From assembly GCA_013911715.1 (NCBI GenBank), contig JACEST010000059.1:1-11547 (forward strand): 11,547 nt of DNA, written 5' to 3'. The position numbers were made by a program, and so were the translations under genes. The notes beneath the pieces are model-generated. The model saw only the letters and a program-made list of their open reading frames with translations, was not told where the DNA came from and ran no database searches. The first letter of the stretch is position 1. The number at the start of each line of letters is the position of its first letter. Shown here piece by piece: positions 4,101-11,547 of the stretch. Source of the DNA: Sphingopyxis sp. (GTDB lineage Bacteria; Pseudomonadota; Alphaproteobacteria; Sphingomonadales; Sphingomonadaceae).

Positions 4101-6586
4101 AATTCTCGCTGAGCTGGCTCAAGCAGCATTTGGACACCGATGCCGATATTCAGGCCGTTGCGGACACGCTGAACCGCATCGGGCTGGAGGTCGAGGGCAT
4201 CGAAAACCCTGCCGAGCGCCTTGCAGGTTTCACCGTTGCGCGCGTGCTGACCGCCGAGCGGCATCCGCAGGCCGACAAATTGCAAGTGCTGACGGTCGAC
4301 CAAGGCGATGGTGTGGCGCTGCAGGTCGTTTGCGGCGCGCCCAATGCGCGCGCGGGGCTGGTCGGGGTATTCGGGCGCGAAGGCGCGGTGGTACCGTCGA
4401 ACGCGATGGTGCTGCGCAAAGCCGCGATTCGCGGGGTCGAATCGAGCGGCATGATGTGTTCATCGCGCGAGCTGGAGCTGGGCGATGACCATGATGGCAT
4501 CATCGAATTGCCCGCCGATGCCCCGGTGGGAACGGCCTTCAGCGACTATGCCAATTTGAACGATCCGGTCATCGATGTCGCCATTACGCCCAACCGGCAA
4601 GACTGCATGGGCGTGCGCGGCATTGCGCGCGATCTGGCGGCGGCGGGGCTGGGGACGCTGAAGCCCATTCTGTCCAACATCCCCGTCCGTCCTGGCTCCC
4701 GACGGGTCGCTGTCGAAGGACTGTCCTTTTCTTCATCTGGCGGAGAAAGAAAGAACGGCCCTTCGACAAGCTCAGGGCAGACGGGTTTTGGGAAATATCC
4801 GTGCCCTGTAGAAATCCGCACCGATGACCCGGCAGGCTGCCCGGCCTTTTATGGCCGCGTCATCAAGGGTGTGACCAATGGCACGTCACCCGCATGGCTG
4901 CAGGCGCGGCTGAAGAGCGCGGGGCAGCGGCCGATTTCGGCGCTGGTCGACATCACCAACTATGTGATGCTCGACCATGGGCGCCCGAGCCATGCCTATG
5001 ATCTGGCCCAGCTGACGGGTGCGGTGGTGGCGCGGCGCGCGCAGGACGGCGAAACCGCCGTCGCGCTCAACGGTAAGGAATATGCGCTGACGTCGGCCAT
5101 GACCGTCATCGCCGACGCTAAGGGCGTCCACGACATCGCGGGCATCATGGGCGGCGAGCATAGCGGTTGCAGCGAGAGCACCACCGATGTTCTGCTCGAG
5201 GTCGCCTATTTCACGCCCGAACATATCGCGCGCACCGGACAGGCGCTGGGGCTGACCAGCGATGCGCGCACGCGGTTCGAACGCGGGGTTGATCCGGCGT
5301 TTCTGGATGACGGGCTGGAGCTGATCACCGCGCTGATCCTCGATATTTGCGGCGGTGAAGCCAGCGATGTGGTGCGCGCTGGCGCGCCGCCGCTGGAGCC
5401 GCGGTCGCTGGTCTATGACCCGGCGCATTGTGCGCGGCTGGGCGGGATTGACGTGCCCGCCGACAAGCAGAGGGCGATATTGGAATCGCTGGGCTTTGCT
5501 GTGACGTCCGACTGGACCGTCACCATCCCCAGCTGGCGGCGCGACATCGACGGCCCGGCCGATCTGGTCGAGGAAGTCACGCGGATCGTCGGGTTCGACC
5601 ATGTCCCGTCAACGCCCCTGCCCCGCGCTGACGGCGTGGCCAAACCGACCGCAACGCCGATGCAAAAGATCGAGCGCCGCGTGCGGCGCACCGCGGCCAC
5701 GCGCGGATTGAACGAGGCGATTACCTGGTCGTTCCTGCCCGAGGCCGCTGCCGCAGCGTTCGGCGGCGGTGCGTGGAGCCTTGCCAATCCGATTAGCGAG
5801 GACATGAAGGTCATGCGCCCGTCGCTGCTGCCCGGCCTGTTGATGGCGGCACAGCGCAATATGGATCGCGGCGCGGCGGCGGTGCGCCTGTTCGAAATCG
5901 GGCGGCGCTACGGCGTGCAGGCCGATGGCCGCAGCGACGAGCGGCTGACGGTGGGCCTGCTGCTCGGCGGCGAAAAGGCAGCGCGTAGCTGGGCCAGCGG
6001 CAAAGCGGTGCGCTTCGATGCGTTTGATGTGAAGGCTGAAGTGCTCGCGCTGCTGGCCGCGGCGGGCGCGCCGACCGACAATTTGCAGGTCATGGGTGAC
6101 GCTGGCGCGCATTATCACCCAGGCCAATCGGCGACGCTGCGCCTCGGGCCCAAGACGGTGCTCGCCGCCTTCGGCATGCTGCATCCGGCGACCGCCAAGG
6201 CGTTCGACCTCGACGGACCGATCGCCGTGGCCGAGATTTTCCTCGACGCCATTCCGGCCAAGCGCGGCGCGCAGGGCTTCATGCGCGCGCATTTCACCCC
6301 GCCCGCGCTCCAGTCCGTGACTCGCGACTTCGCTTTCCTTGCGCCGGAAGCACTGGTCGCAGGCGACCTGGTTCGCGCGGTCAAGGGTGCGGACAAAGCG
6401 CATATCGTCGCAGTGCGGCTGTTTGACCGTTTCGTCGGCGCGGGCGTGCCCGAAGGCCAGGTCAGCTTGGCCGTCGAGGTGGTGCTGCAACCGCGTGAAA
6501 AAAGCTTCACCGACGCCGAACTGAAAGCGATCAGCGATGCGGTGGTCGCGGCGGCGGCGAAGCTGGGGGCGGTGCTGCGCGGTTAG
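4097..6586 (+). CDS. pheT: Phenylalanyl-tRNA synthetase beta subunit with in-frame repeat insertion
   Basis: The product has 829 residues. It starts with the conserved MKFSLSWLKQHL, followed by the EMAP-II/OB-type tRNA-binding domain (about 43-150; HPQADKLQVLTVDQG, VCGAPNAR, SSGMMCSSRELELG). Then come NRQDCMGVRGIARDLAA (166-183), the B3/B4 editing-type domain (from about 248; RPISALVDITNYVMLDHGRPSHAYD), the B5 domain (about 420-510), the catalytic-like core ending in ATAKAFDL, and the C-terminal FDX-ACB anticodon-binding domain (last ~95 residues; PALQSVTRDFAFL, LFDRF, REKSFTDAEL). ATG 4097 overlaps the pheS stop and has GGAGG (4083-4087) upstream. Residues about 196-230 are not part of the normal domain plan: they are encoded by an inverted repeat between the ...GLGTLKP helix and PVEIRTDDPAGCPAF. 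The total is about 30 residues longer than I expect for relatives. All flanking domains look intact, so the protein is probably functional. Confidence 0.97.
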   Translation: MKFSLSWLKQHLDTDADIQAVADTLNRIGLEVEGIENPAERLAGFTVARVLTAERHPQADKLQVLTVDQGDGVALQVVCGAPNARAGLVGVFGREGAVVPSNAMVLRKAAIRGVESSGMMCSSRELELGDDHDGIIELPADAPVGTAFSDYANLNDPVIDVAITPNRQDCMGVRGIARDLAAAGLGTLKPILSNIPVRPGSRRVAVEGLSFSSSGGERKNGPSTSSGQTGFGKYPCPVEIRTDDPAGCPAFYGRVIKGVTNGTSPAWLQARLKSAGQRPISALVDITNYVMLDHGRPSHAYDLAQLTGAVVARRAQDGETAVALNGKEYALTSAMTVIADAKGVHDIAGIMGGEHSGCSESTTDVLLEVAYFTPEHIARTGQALGLTSDARTRFERGVDPAFLDDGLELITALILDICGGEASDVVRAGAPPLEPRSLVYDPAHCARLGGIDVPADKQRAILESLGFAVTSDWTVTIPSWRRDIDGPADLVEEVTRIVGFDHVPSTPLPRADGVAKPTATPMQKIERRVRRTAATRGLNEAITWSFLPEAAAAAFGGGAWSLANPISEDMKVMRPSLLPGLLMAAQRNMDRGAAAVRLFEIGRRYGVQADGRSDERLTVGLLLGGEKAARSWASGKAVRFDAFDVKAEVLALLAAAGAPTDNLQVMGDAGAHYHPGQSATLRLGPKTVLAAFGMLHPATAKAFDLDGPIAVAEIFLDAIPAKRGAQGFMRAHFTPPALQSVTRDFAFLAPEALVAGDLVRAVKGADKAHIVAVRLFDRFVGAGVPEGQVSLAVEVVLQPREKSFTDAELKAISDAVVAAAAKLGAVLRG
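4682..4785 (+). repeat. Inverted-repeat element inserted in frame in pheT (family R3)
   Basis: The outer arms CCCGTCCGTCCTG (4682-4694) and CAGGGCAGACGGG (4773-4785) match inversely at 11 of 13 positions. The inner arms TGTCGAAGG (4711-4719) and CCTTCGACA (4760-4768) match perfectly, and the match continues inward with mismatches over about 14 more bases. The right arm (CCCTTCGACAAGCTCAGGGC) is a sequence I recognise from memory as a very common dispersed repeat in sphingomonads and xanthomonads. It is translated here as ...PSTSSGQTG without breaking the frame. Confidence 0.85.
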
Positions 6587-9339
6587 GCCGCCACTGCCCC
6601 TTCGACCATGCCTGCCGCTGCATCGAGCATCCGTTTTTCCAGCGCCTTGACACGCTGCGCGCTGTCGATCTTCCCACCGAGCAGGTCGGTGACATAAAAA
6701 GTATCGACAGCGCGCTCGCCATAGGTGGCGACGTGCGCGCTGTGCACCGTGACCTTTGACTGGAACAGCGCATAGGCGAGCTGGTTCAGGAGCGCGGGCC
6801 GGTCCTGGGCATTGACCTCGACCACGGTGAAGCGGTTCGATGCTTTGTTGTCGATCAGCACATTGGGCGCGATGCTGAAAGTTTCGGCGCGGGTGCGCGG
6901 CAGCGGGCGCGCGGCGAGTTTGGGCAAGAGTTTCTGGCGATTGGCGAGCGCATCGTCAATCGCACGCGACAGGCGTTCGATCTGGCGGTCGTCGGCAAAG
7001 GGGCGGCCCAAGGGATCCTGCACCAAAAAATTGTCGAGCGCCATGCCGTCGCGCGTCGTGTGGATACGCGCGTCGATGATGTTGCCGCCCGCAAGGTGAA
7101 TGCCCCCTGCAATGCGGTAGAACAGCCCCGGATGGTCGGCGGCGAGCACCATCACCAGCGTCGCGCCGCGATCGGCATCGGGGACCGCGCTGACCGCCAG
7201 CGATGTGCCAGGGTGCGCCAAGATGTGGCGGAAATTGGCCGCGATGACTTCGACCGATTCGGCGATCCAATAGCTTTCAGGCAAACGCCGCGCGAGCGCG
7301 TCAAATGCCCCCGGCGACAGCGCGAGCCGATCAGCGGCAGCCTCTTTTTTGGCCGCAATCCGCGATTCGCGCCCGCGCTGTTTATGACCCAACCGCAACA
7401 CTTCTTCGGCCGCATCATAAAGTTCGCTGAGCAGCTGACGTTTCCATCCGTTCCATACGCCGGGGCCGACCGCGCGGATATCGACGACCGTCAGCACCAG
7501 CAGCAGCCGCAACCGTTCGGGTGATTGCACCGCGCCCGCGAAATCGAGGATCGTCTTGAAATCGGCGAGATCGCGTTTGAACGCCGTCGCCGACATCAGC
7601 AGATGGTAACGAACCAGCCACGACACGGTTTCGGTTTCAGCTGCTGTCATGCCGAGGCGCGGGCACAGCCGCAGCGCCAGTTCGGCCCCGAGCACGCTAT
7701 GGTCACCGCCGCGTCCCTTGGCGATGTCGTGCAGCAGCACCGCCATATAGAGAATGCGGCGCGACTGGATCTGTCCCATGATCACGCTTGACAGCGGGTG
7801 ATCTTCCTTGAGGTCGCCGGCTTCGATCCGCGCCAGCAGGCCGATGGCGCGGATGGTATGTTCGTCGACGGTATAATGGTGATACATGTCGAACTGCATC
7901 TGCGCGACGACGCGGCCGAAATCAGGAATGAAGCGCCCGAACACGCCGGCTTCGTTCATCCAGCGCAGCACGGTTTCGGGATCGCGCGGACTGGTCAGCA
8001 CATCGAGGAACAACGCATTGGCGCGCGGATCGCGCCGCACCGCTTGGTCGATCAGCTTGGCATCGTGCCGCGCCTGGCGCATCGCCGCCGGGTGCACTTC
8101 CAGCCCATGCTTGTCGGCGAGCGCGAATATTTCGAGGAGGCGCACCGGGTCAGCCACAAAATGATCGTCCGACGGCAGCGCCAACCGCCCGCGATCGAGC
8201 ACAAAGCCGCTGAGCCGCGTCACCCGCCGGAACATCGTCGGCAGGAATCGCCGCCCGCGCGCTGCTTGCTGGTCGTCGAGATGCGCGAGGAAGGTGCCGG
8301 TCAGGTCGCCGACGACTTTGGCATGCAGGAAATAAAGCTGCATGAAGCGCTCAACCGCGCTTTTGCCCGGACGCGCGGCAAAATGCATGCGTTCGGCGAT
8401 TTCGCGCTGGACGTCGAAGGTCAGGCGATCCTCAGCACGGTTGGTGATGCTGTGGAGATGGCAGCGCACCGCGAGCAGGAAATTTTCGGCGCGGGCAAAT
8501 TGCCTGAGCTCGCGCGCCGTGAGCAGCCCGGCATCGACCAGTTCGGGCACGCTGCGCACCTGGTGAATGAATTTGCCGATCCAGAATAATGTGTGCAGGT
8601 CGCGCAGCCCGCCCTTGCCCTCCTTCACATTGGGTTCGACGACGTAACGCGAATCGCCCATCCGTTTGTGGCGTTCGTCGCGTTCGGCCAGCTTGTCGGC
8701 GACGAAGGCCTTGGCATTGCTCGCGACAACTTCTGCAGCGAAGCGGGCCGACGCATTTTCATACAGCGCGCGGTCGCCCCAGATGAAGCGCGCCTCGAGC
8801 AGCGCAGTGCGGACGCTGAGATCATCGCGCGCGGCACGGATCATTTCGTCGACCGAGCGCGACGAATGGCCGACCTTAAGCCCCAGATCCCACAGCGTGT
8901 AGAGCATCGCCTCGATCGCTTGTTCGGTCCAGCTGGTCTGTTTGAACGGAGTGACGAAACCGATGTCGACGTCGCTGTGCGGGCACATTTCGGCGCGGCC
9001 ATAACCGCCGACCGCGATCAGCGCGAGACGTTCGCCCGACGATTTGTTGCCCGAGGGATAAAGATGCTGCGTGACGACATCGTGCGTCAGCCGGATAATC
9101 TGATCGATCAAAAATGTCTGCGCGAGCGCGACCGGCCGCCCGGCGGTCGGGTTCGCCGCCAACCGCCGCGCCACTTCGGCGCGGCCGGAATCGAGCGCGT
9201 CTTTCAAGGTCAGCACAAGGATGCGGCGGCGCGCAGCGCTGTCCCCCGTATCGAGCATCGCCGCATCGAGCGCATCAGCGAGCGCGCGCCGGTCGATGAT
9301 CGCGCGGCGGTTGTCGAGGCTGGCGAAACGGTCGATCAT
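6583..9339 (-). CDS. glnD: Bifunctional [protein-PII] uridylyltransferase / uridylyl-removing enzyme
   Basis: GlnD senses glutamine and adds or removes UMP on PII proteins, setting nitrogen assimilation. The product has 918 residues, normal for alphaproteobacteria. The nucleotidyltransferase motif GGYGRAEMCPHSDVDIGF (111-128) holds the GG...SDxD metal-binding residues. The linker region carries SRYVVEPNVKEGKGGLRDL (231-249). The HD hydrolase domain has TVDEHTIRAIG (491-501) and LLHDIAKGRGGDHS (536-549), with the HD pair at 538-539. Two ACT domains close the protein: LVMVLAADHPGLFYRIAG (from about 728) and FTVVEVNAQDRPALLNQLAYALF (from about 837). ATG 9339 (MIDRFASLDNRRAIIDRR) is chosen because the frame further upstream runs through a repeat element and overlaps mutS in another frame; a weak GCAGG precedes it. 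Its stop overlaps the convergent pheT stop. mutS lies upstream on the same strand, 256 bp away. Confidence 0.97.
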   Translation of the reverse strand: MIDRFASLDNRRAIIDRRALADALDAAMLDTGDSAARRRILVLTLKDALDSGRAEVARRLAANPTAGRPVALAQTFLIDQIIRLTHDVVTQHLYPSGNKSSGERLALIAVGGYGRAEMCPHSDVDIGFVTPFKQTSWTEQAIEAMLYTLWDLGLKVGHSSRSVDEMIRAARDDLSVRTALLEARFIWGDRALYENASARFAAEVVASNAKAFVADKLAERDERHKRMGDSRYVVEPNVKEGKGGLRDLHTLFWIGKFIHQVRSVPELVDAGLLTARELRQFARAENFLLAVRCHLHSITNRAEDRLTFDVQREIAERMHFAARPGKSAVERFMQLYFLHAKVVGDLTGTFLAHLDDQQAARGRRFLPTMFRRVTRLSGFVLDRGRLALPSDDHFVADPVRLLEIFALADKHGLEVHPAAMRQARHDAKLIDQAVRRDPRANALFLDVLTSPRDPETVLRWMNEAGVFGRFIPDFGRVVAQMQFDMYHHYTVDEHTIRAIGLLARIEAGDLKEDHPLSSVIMGQIQSRRILYMAVLLHDIAKGRGGDHSVLGAELALRLCPRLGMTAAETETVSWLVRYHLLMSATAFKRDLADFKTILDFAGAVQSPERLRLLLVLTVVDIRAVGPGVWNGWKRQLLSELYDAAEEVLRLGHKQRGRESRIAAKKEAAADRLALSPGAFDALARRLPESYWIAESVEVIAANFRHILAHPGTSLAVSAVPDADRGATLVMVLAADHPGLFYRIAGGIHLAGGNIIDARIHTTRDGMALDNFLVQDPLGRPFADDRQIERLSRAIDDALANRQKLLPKLAARPLPRTRAETFSIAPNVLIDNKASNRFTVVEVNAQDRPALLNQLAYALFQSKVTVHSAHVATYGERAVDTFYVTDLLGGKIDSAQRVKALEKRMLDAAAGMVEGAVAA

Positions 9340-9393
9340 AGCCTGCGCGATGTAGGCGCGGTTGCGCTGTCTGGCGAGTGTTGTGTTGGAATT

Positions 9394-9558
9394 GTTTCGC
9401 GCAGAGGCGCAGAGGTTCGCACAGATATTGCCTGCGGCCGACAGGCCGCTCTCATCGCCAACCAGCGCGTCTGATGCGGCAGTGCATATAGAAAGCCGCT
9501 TCGCGGCAAACACTTCATCTCTGCGGCCTCTGCGAACCTCTGCGCCTCTGCGCGAAAC
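9394..9558. repeat. 165-bp inverted-repeat element between mutS and glnD (family R4)
   Basis: Perfect 28-bp arms (9394-9421 and 9531-9558) contain a tandem CGCAGAGG unit of about 8 bases. CTCTGCG occurs four times at the right end (starting 9519, 9528, 9538 and 9546), and CGCAGAG occurs twice at the left (9400 and 9408). The interior carries hairpins GCGGCC-GACA-GGCCGC (9434-9449) and GCCGC-TTC-GCGGC (9495-9507). No long T-run follows either side. The remaining parts of the 256-bp gap (9340-9393 and 9559-9595) show no clear gene. Confidence 0.9.
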
Positions 9559-9595
9559 CCTGCCTAGTGCAACAATCGCGTAAACATGCTCATAG

Positions 9596-11547
9596 TTAGC
9601 TGCCGTCCCCCGCGAGGGCTTTGAGCCGGTAAAGCCATTCAAGCGCCTCGCGCGGCGTGAGGGTATCGGGCTGGATTTCGGCGAGCGTGTCGCGCAGTTC
9701 GTCGCGCCGTGCGGGCGGCGCTTCGGCCAGCGAGGCGGCGAAGAGGGGGAGGTCGTCGAGGCCCGCCGCGAGGCCACCGGTGGCGGCGCGTCCGGCTTCG
9801 AGCTTGGCGAGCACGGCTTCGGCGCGGTGGACCACGCGTGGCGGCACCCCGGCGAGGCGCGCGACGGCGAGGCCGTAGCTGCGGTCGGCGGGGCCATCGG
9901 CGAGTTCGTGGAGCAGCACCAGATCGCCCTGCCATTCGCGCGCGCGGACATGGTGGAGCGAGAGCGCGTCGAGGCTTTCGGCGAGGCGCGTCAGTTCGTG
10001 ATAATGGGTCGCGAACAGGCAGCGGCAGCGGTTGACCTCATGCACCGCCTCGACCACCGCCCAGGCGAGCGCAAGCCCGTCATAGGTTGAGGTGCCGCGC
10101 CCGACTTCGTCCAAAATCACGAAACTGCGTGGCGTCGCCTGCGCAAGGATCGCGGCGGTTTCGACCATTTCGACCATGAAGGTCGAGCGCCCGCGCGCGA
10201 GATTGTCGCTCGCGCCGACGCGGCTGAACAATCGGTCGGTGAGGCCGATGGTCGCGCTGCTCGCTGGCACAAATGCGCCTGCCTGCGCGAGCACGATGAT
10301 CAGCGCATTTTGCCGCAGAAAGGTCGATTTGCCGCCCATATTGGGGCCGGTGACGAGCCACAACCGATCGGCTTCGGACAGCGCCAGATCGTTGGGGACG
10401 AACTGTTCGCCGCGCGCCGCGAGCGCGGCCTCGACAACGGGATGGCGGCCGCTGGTGATGGCGAGCGCGTTGTCATCGGTCAGCGCCGGGCGGCACCAGC
10501 CGTGCGCCATGGCATGGTCGGCATGGGCGGCGGCGACATCGATGCGCGCGAGGGCGTCGCAGCTGCGCGCAATGGCATCGCGGCGGTGGGCGGCGAGCGC
10601 GGTCAGCGCTTCGAGATGCGCCGCCTCTGCCGCCAGCGCATGCGCGCCCGCCTGCGTCACGCGCAGCGCGGCTTCGTGGAGGTCAGGCGAATTGAAGCGC
10701 ACCACGCCCGCGAGCGTCTGGCGGTGCGTAAACCCCGACGCTGGCGTCATCAGCGCATCGGCGGCCTTCGCCGACACCTCGACATGATAGCCGAGCACGC
10801 CATTGTGGCGGATTTTGAGACCCGCGATACCCGTGCGTGCGCGATAATCGGCCTCCAACGCTGCAATCGCCTGCCGCCCGTCGCGCGCTGTGTGGCGCAG
10901 CGCGTCGAGCGCGTGGTCATAGCCCTCGGCGATATAGCCGCCCTGCGCGGCGTCGAGCGGCGGGCTGTCCACCAGTGCGCGGGTGAGTTCATCGACGAGC
11001 GCGCCGTGACCGTCGAGCGCGGGGAGGAGGGCATCGAGCAGCGCCGGGCGCTGCGGCAATGCGCCGAGCCGTTCGCGCAGCCGCCGCGCGCCGCCGAGCG
11101 CATCGCGCAATTGGGCGAGGTCACGCGGGCTTCCCCGCCCCGCGACGAGCCGCCCGAGTGCGCGCGCGGCATCGGGGAGCGCGCGCAGGGCGTCGCGCGT
11201 CTCGGCGCGGAGCAAGGCATCGCGCGCGAACCAGTCGACCAGATCGAGCCGAGCGCTGATCGCGGCCATGTCGGTGAGCGGCGCGGCGATATCGTCGGCG
11301 AGCTGGCGCGCGCCGCCCGCGGTCACGCTACGGTCGATCGCGGCAAGCAGGCTGCCGCCGCGCTGGCCGTCGGCGGTGCGGGTGAGTTCCAGACTGTCGC
11401 GCGTCGCGGCATCGATGGCCATCACCCCGCCTGCCGCTGCGCGCATGGGGGCTTGCAAAAACACTGCGCTGCCGCGCCCGACATGCCCCAAATAGGCGTC
11501 GAGCGCGCCCATCGCGGCCAGCTCGGCGCGCGCGAAATCGCCAAAGC
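9596..11547 (-). CDS. mutS: DNA mismatch repair protein MutS (partial, N-terminus off the right edge)
   Basis: About 649 codons are visible; the frame is open to the window edge, so the mismatch-binding domain I (with the Phe-x-Glu wedge) lies outside. The fragment begins in the connector domain (FGDFARAELAAMGALDAYL), continues into the core/lever (MAIDAATRDSLELTRTADGQ, RGGSLLAAIDRSVTAGGARQLADDIAAPL) and clamp domains (GLKIRHNGVLGYHVEVS, then FTHRQTLAGVVRFN), and ends in the ABC-type ATPase. Walker A GPNMGGKST lies at about 10348-10322, followed by SRVGASDNLARGRSTFMVEM, then Walker B with signature FVILDEVGRGTSTYDGLALAWA and the FATHYHELTRL switch. MutS recognises mismatches and recruits MutL. 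The C-terminus after the helix-turn-helix (LTPREALEWLYRLKAL) is short, as is usual in alphaproteobacteria. Nothing appears broken in the visible part. The stop TAA is at 9598-9596. Confidence 0.97.
   Translation of the reverse strand, partial: FGDFARAELAAMGALDAYLGHVGRGSAVFLQAPMRAAAGGVMAIDAATRDSLELTRTADGQRGGSLLAAIDRSVTAGGARQLADDIAAPLTDMAAISARLDLVDWFARDALLRAETRDALRALPDAARALGRLVAGRGSPRDLAQLRDALGGARRLRERLGALPQRPALLDALLPALDGHGALVDELTRALVDSPPLDAAQGGYIAEGYDHALDALRHTARDGRQAIAALEADYRARTGIAGLKIRHNGVLGYHVEVSAKAADALMTPASGFTHRQTLAGVVRFNSPDLHEAALRVTQAGAHALAAEAAHLEALTALAAHRRDAIARSCDALARIDVAAAHADHAMAHGWCRPALTDDNALAITSGRHPVVEAALAARGEQFVPNDLALSEADRLWLVTGPNMGGKSTFLRQNALIIVLAQAGAFVPASSATIGLTDRLFSRVGASDNLARGRSTFMVEMVETAAILAQATPRSFVILDEVGRGTSTYDGLALAWAVVEAVHEVNRCRCLFATHYHELTRLAESLDALSLHHVRAREWQGDLVLLHELADGPADRSYGLAVARLAGVPPRVVHRAEAVLAKLEAGRAATGGLAAGLDDLPLFAASLAEAPPARRDELRDTLAEIQPDTLTPREALEWLYRLKALAGDGS

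Noticed and set aside
5609..6490. Long minus-strand open frame (293 codons) inside pheT
   Set aside because: It is antisense to a well-supported gene, with an Arg/His-rich, low-complexity product typical of GC-rich shadow frames.
7798..9474. Long plus-strand open frames (7798-8589 and 8593-9474) opposite glnD
   Set aside because: They are shadows of glnD on the opposite strand. No recognisable domains, and the second continues into the repeat element.
9400..9552. Repeated octamers as a possible CRISPR-like array
   Set aside because: Units are about 8 bases, nearly contiguous, and arranged as inverted arms. There are no spacers of CRISPR size and no cas genes.
9394..9558. Intrinsic terminator of mutS
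   Set aside because: The arms are 109 bases apart and not followed by a T-run. A repeat element fits better, though an effect on transcription is not excluded.
9340..9951. N-terminal extension of the glnD frame by 204 codons
   Set aside because: It runs through the repeat element and the 3' end of mutS in a different frame, and does not resemble GlnD. GlnD homology begins at MIDRFASLDN (9339).

Overview
The window reads as part of a high-GC alphaproteobacterial chromosome, most likely a sphingomonad (Sphingopyxis/Sphingomonas-like). The grounds are protein style, dense GC-rich coding, and dispersed palindromic repeats of kinds I associate with that order. The genus is inference.

Layout. Positions 1-1611 (minus strand) hold two translationally coupled membrane-protein genes, DUF4129 then DUF4350, the latter running off the left edge. 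A 220-bp divergent intergenic region with several hairpins leads into rpmI (L35) and rplT (L20), plus strand. After a strong hairpin at 2434-2475 comes an unusual 414-bp cassette (2499-2912): a 121-residue single-domain GIY-YIG nuclease gene bracketed by perfect 33-bp inverted repeats. It abuts pheS, which overlaps pheT by ATGA; together these encode both subunits of phenylalanyl-tRNA synthetase. pheT ends tail-to-tail, with a 4-bp overlap, against glnD (minus strand, PII uridylyltransferase/uridylyl-removing enzyme). Upstream of glnD is a 256-bp gap filled mostly by a 165-bp inverted-repeat element, then mutS (minus strand, cut by the right edge).

Most genes are ordinary housekeeping. What stands out is that four different palindromic repeat families sit within 7 kb. 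One brackets the GIY-YIG gene and supplies its last nine codons and stop, and possibly the ribosome binding site of pheS. A second is inserted in frame in the catalytic domain of PheS (about 34 residues). A third is inserted in frame in PheT (about 35 residues). A fourth separates mutS from glnD. In addition, the GIY-YIG gene and the first ~220 bases of pheS have clearly lower GC than what follows, which suggests that the 5' end of pheS and the cassette share a foreign or recombined origin.

The best candidate for an undescribed system is the GIY-YIG gene with its flanking hairpin repeats: a possible nuclease-repeat partnership similar in concept to RAYT/REP, but using a different nuclease fold. 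This is a hypothesis from architecture alone.
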